Part shown: positions 61,435-64,000 of the stretch, piece after piece
Position numbering within the stretch: the stretch's first letter is position 1
Layout of the letters: the number at the start of each line of letters is the position of its first letter
Origin: VXNE01 sp965203615
GTDB lineage: Bacteria; Pseudomonadota; Gammaproteobacteria; Pseudomonadales; Azotimanducaceae
Assembly: GCA_965203615.1 (NCBI GenBank)
Contig: OZ241900.1
Span: 4,030,001-4,094,000, forward strand
DNA: 64,000 nt
Reading direction: 5' to 3'
Translations under genes and position numbers: made by a program
Notes under the pieces: generated by a model
Database searches by the model: none
Told to the model about the DNA's origin: nothing
The model's input: the letters and a program-made list of their open reading frames with translations, nothing else

Positions 61435-62391
61435 TCAGCGGAGATTCCACTGGGTACGCGCGCGTAGTTTCTTGAGGAACGTTTCCGTGTAGGCATCTTC
61501 CGGTGACTCCCGCACCATCTCGTCCAGGTGGTGGGCATCGTCGCCGACGAGAATGCGCCAGCGCTCTTCGCGGACACCCTGCAGAATGATCGACGCCGCC
61601 TGCTCCGCGGTCGTCGGGGCGCTTTGACGGAACCATTCGCCGATTCCGTCGATGACCTGGCGTACCTGCTCGTCGCTGGCCGAACTGTCAATCACGCCCA
61701 GCGCCATGTAACGCTTGCGCGCACGAGCCAACTCGCCCTCGGTGACTTCACCTCCGTGCATGATCCTTCGCACGTTGATGCCGATCGACGTGCCGATATG
61801 GCCGGGCATGACGACGGACACCTTGACGTGGGGCGCATGGTTGGCGAAGTCCGTGATCAGCGCTTCGGTGAAGCCCTTGACGGCAAACTTCGCGGCGCTA
61901 TAGGCCGAGTGGGTGCTGCCGGCTCCGAGTGTCGCCCAGAATCCGTTGACGCTGCTGGTATTGACCATGTGCGCGTCGGCGCTCGCCACGAGCATCGGCA
62001 TGAAGGCGCGGGCGCAGTAGTAGACCCCGAACCAGCAGATGTTGAACGTGCGCTCCCATTCCTCGCGGTCTTCGTCGACGAAGCTGCTGCCGCCGCCGAC
62101 ACCGGCATTGTTGAACAGCAGATCGATATGGTCGGTGTCGTGCGTCGACTTGACTGCCTCGCGAAATGCCAGGACCTCATCCTCGACGGCCACGTCGCAC
62201 CGGTGGGTGCTGACCGTGCAGCCCTGGGCGGCTTCGTGTTCGCATAGCCGCCGCGTTTCCCCGAGGTTGTCCTCGAGAATGTCGCAGGTGGCGACGCTGC
62301 AGCCCTCGGCCACCAGTTGCCGGGCCAGCGCTCTCCCGATACCCGTTCCGCCACCGGTGATGACCGCGAGTTTTCCCGTGAACTCCCTCAT
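61435..62391 (-). CDS. short-chain dehydrogenase/reductase
   Basis: A 318-residue SDR with TGGGTGIGRALARQL (cofactor loop), the CDVAVEDEV acidic turn, LLFNNAGVGGG, a catalytic Ser in NTSSVNGFWATLG and YSAAKFAVKGF (YxxxK). It has a C-terminal extension of about 60 residues beyond the core (RWRILVGDDAHHLDEMVRES). The start at 62391 (MREFTGKLAVITGG) is canonical; the frame is open upstream to 62463. Substrate unknown. It is divergent from the aldo/keto reductase. Confidence 0.92.
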   Translation of the reverse strand: MREFTGKLAVITGGGTGIGRALARQLVAEGCSVATCDILEDNLGETRRLCEHEAAQGCTVSTHRCDVAVEDEVLAFREAVKSTHDTDHIDLLFNNAGVGGGSSFVDEDREEWERTFNICWFGVYYCARAFMPMLVASADAHMVNTSSVNGFWATLGAGSTHSAYSAAKFAVKGFTEALITDFANHAPHVKVSVVMPGHIGTSIGINVRRIMHGGEVTEGELARARKRYMALGVIDSSASDEQVRQVIDGIGEWFRQSAPTTAEQAASIILQGVREERWRILVGDDAHHLDEMVRESPEDAYTETFLKKLRARTQWNLR

Positions 62392-62501
62392 CCTGGCTCC
62401 TGGCCGATGCTCCCTCCCGGAGTATAGGGCCGTGCCCGGCTTCGCGCTGAACCTTCGCAGCATCTCCTGCGGATGGACGCAACCGGGCCTGCGGGGAGAG
62501 A

Positions 62502-63545
62502 ATGATGGATCGACGAGTCGTGGGAGAAAAACAAGTGCCTGTGGAAATGCGATTGCTGGGACGCACCGGCGTCAGGGTCAGCAACCTGTGTCTCGGGGCG
62601 ATGACCTATGGACGCCGGACTGAAAGGAAGGACGCGTACGAGATGGTGGACCGGGCCATCGAACGCGGCGTCAACTTCATCGACACGGCCAACGCCTATG
62701 GCCGGGGAGTGAGCGAGCAGGTCGTTGGCGAAGCGCTCGTGCGCAACGGCAAGCGCGACCGGATGGTGGTGGCGACGAAGTTTCACGGTGCGATGTCCGA
62801 CGACGATCCCAACATGCAGGGCCTGTCCCGCAGGCACATCCTCGAGGCGTGCGACGCGAGCCTCAAGCGGTTGCAGACGGACTACATCGATCTCTACCAG
62901 GTGCATCGCCCGCGTTCGGAAACGCCCATCGACGAGACCCTGCGCGCGCTGGACGACCTGATCCACGCCGGCAAGGTCCGTTACATCGGGACTTCCACGT
63001 TCGCCTCGTGGCAGTTCGTCGAAGCGTTGTGGGTGTCCGAGAAGTACAGCCTGAACCGATTCATCTGCGAGCAGATGCCGTACAACCTGCTCGACCGGCG
63101 GGTCGAGCGCGGACTGATACCGATGGCGCAGACTTACGGGGTGGCGACCATTCCCTGGGGCCCGTTGGCGGGAGGGATGCTGACGGGCAAGTACACGCGC
63201 GGCGAGGACCCGCCTGCGGGGACACGCTTCGCCGAGGAGCGCAACCAGGTGAGCCAGCGCTTCCACCAGGGGAACTTTGACGTGATCGACGGGTTGCAGT
63301 CGATCGCGGACGACCGGGGCGTGGCGCTCTCGCAGTTCGCGCTGGCGTGGGTGATGGCGCAGCCTGGCGTGACGAGCCCCATCATCGGGCCGCGCACGAT
63401 GGAGCAACTGGACGACAACCTGGACGCGGCCGATTACACGCTGACCGAAGAGGACTGCCGGGCGGTGGACGCGGTCATTCCTCCGGGCCGCATGGTTTCG
63501 CCGTACTACGAGGCCAACTTCGGGCCGCATCCGTATCGCCTGTGA
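62502..63545 (+). CDS. aldo/keto reductase
   Basis: A 347-residue (alpha/beta)8-barrel NADPH reductase. The catalytic tetrad is visible: Asp and Tyr in FIDTANAYGRG, Lys in VVATKFHGAM, and His in DLYQVHRPRS. The C-terminal cofactor-site block is TSPIIGPRTMEQLDDNL. It is most like the YajO/Tas-type subgroup. The start may be this ATG or the ATG at 62547, which gives the usual MRLLGRTGVRVSNLCLG N-terminus. It is followed after 61 bp by the malonyl-CoA synthase-like gene. Confidence 0.93.
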   Translation: MMDRRVVGEKQVPVEMRLLGRTGVRVSNLCLGAMTYGRRTERKDAYEMVDRAIERGVNFIDTANAYGRGVSEQVVGEALVRNGKRDRMVVATKFHGAMSDDDPNMQGLSRRHILEACDASLKRLQTDYIDLYQVHRPRSETPIDETLRALDDLIHAGKVRYIGTSTFASWQFVEALWVSEKYSLNRFICEQMPYNLLDRRVERGLIPMAQTYGVATIPWGPLAGGMLTGKYTRGEDPPAGTRFAEERNQVSQRFHQGNFDVIDGLQSIADDRGVALSQFALAWVMAQPGVTSPIIGPRTMEQLDDNLDAADYTLTEEDCRAVDAVIPPGRMVSPYYEANFGPHPYRL

Positions 63546-63606
63546 GTCTCAGGCGCCGCCTCGTGCGGACTCAACGGACGGCGAGACAGGATCGCACCCG
63601 GAAATC

Positions 63607-64000
63607 ATGAACGACAACGTCTATTCGCTGTTCGAGACGCGGTTTCGCGCGAACCAGGATGCCGCCTGCCTGTGGTTGCCGGATCGGAACGACTGGCGCT
63701 ATGGGGATCTCGATACCCAGGCATCACGCGCCGCGGGGGCGCTAGTGGACCTGGGTGTCCAGTCCGGGGACCGCGTCGTCACGCAGACGGAGAAAACGCC
63801 GGAAGCGCTCGCGCTCTATCTCGGCTGCCTCAAGCTCGGGGCCATATACGTGCCCCTCAATACCGCCTATACGGCGGCCGAATTGGAGTATTTCCTGACG
63901 GACGCGAAGCCGGCGCTGCTGGTCTGCGACCCGTCGGAACAGGTTGAGTCCACCGTCCCGATCGAAACCTTGGGCGCGGGCGGGCGCGGCACCTTCGCCG
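63607..64000 (+). CDS. matB: malonyl-CoA synthase-like acyl-CoA ligase, 5' part only
   Basis: The first 131 codons of an adenylate-forming enzyme, cut by the window end. The N-terminus YSLFETRFRANQDAACLWLP, then SGDRVVTQTEKTPEALALYL, GCLKLGAIYVPLNTAYTAAE and LEYFLTDAKPALLVCD closely follow the MatB pattern (EKSAEALxLYLACLRxGAVY, PLNTAYTLAELDYF). MatB makes malonyl-CoA from malonate, CoA and ATP. The ATP-binding P-loop and C-terminal domain lie outside the window, so substrate class rests on the N-terminus alone. Malonyl-CoA is a likely PKS extender, but the PKS is about 50 kb away. Confidence 0.8.
   Translation, partial: MNDNVYSLFETRFRANQDAACLWLPDRNDWRYGDLDTQASRAAGALVDLGVQSGDRVVTQTEKTPEALALYLGCLKLGAIYVPLNTAYTAAELEYFLTDAKPALLVCDPSEQVESTVPIETLGAGGRGTFA

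Overview
The window is high-GC DNA of a Gram-negative bacterium. It carries four TonB-dependent outer-membrane receptors, a Tsx-like outer-membrane channel, periplasmic and lipoprotein signal sequences, and Shine-Dalgarno-type start sites. Receptor style, PIN toxin-antitoxin modules, Rpn-family proteins and UnbV/CRTAC proteins together suggest an uncultivated gammaproteobacterium, but this is inference. I see no tRNA, rRNA, CRISPR array or complete insertion sequence.

Region 1 (about 0-20 kb) is a compact polyketide locus read on the minus strand. In transcription order it holds a SulP transporter with STAS and cyclic-nucleotide-binding domains, a free-standing acyl carrier protein (ACP), an Sfp-type phosphopantetheinyl transferase, two paralogous alpha/beta hydrolases joined by stop/start overlaps, and a 3420-residue type I polyketide synthase (PKS). 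The PKS order is KS-AT-DH-MT-ER-KR-ACP-KS-AT. The first seven domains resemble a highly reducing methylating synthase. The second KS keeps its Cys-His-His triad, but the AT behind it has lost its nucleophile and about 95 residues, and the protein ends there without an ACP. Beyond the PKS lie a small secreted protein on the opposite strand and a large PEP-synthase/rifampicin-phosphotransferase-like enzyme.

Region 2 (20-32 kb) is mixed metabolism: an SDR, a Phd/PIN toxin-antitoxin pair, hydroxypyruvate isomerase, an orphan family-5 solute-binding protein, a two-domain EthD protein, a 114-bp tandem repeat with several small hairpins, a secreted SGNH hydrolase, a broken M14 peptidase, a TonB receptor, and a divergent gamma-glutamyltransferase.

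Region 3 (32-56 kb) is built around three paralogous TonB receptors that share promoter geometry, a leader element and an almost identical terminator hairpin. Between and around them are three more PIN-type toxin-antitoxin modules, a Uma2/nucleotidyltransferase pair, two Rpn-family paralogues, a beta-helix protein, a Gfo/Idh/MocA oxidoreductase, and a near-identical tandem duplication of a coiled-coil membrane-protein gene. Two TPR plus FG-GAP/UnbV systems are also here. One is a single fused gene. The other is a two-gene operon whose TPR gene is split by two +1 shifts at GGGG runs.

Region 4 (56.5-64 kb) holds a Tsx-like channel, an MFS transporter, an orphan xanthine-dehydrogenase-type molybdopterin subunit with a VOC protein, an SDR, an aldo/keto reductase, and the start of a malonyl-CoA synthase-like gene that runs off the window.

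The most unusual items are the PKS with a degenerate terminal KS-AT, the receptor set with shared regulatory parts, the fused and split TPR/UnbV systems, and the repeated GGGG frameshifts.
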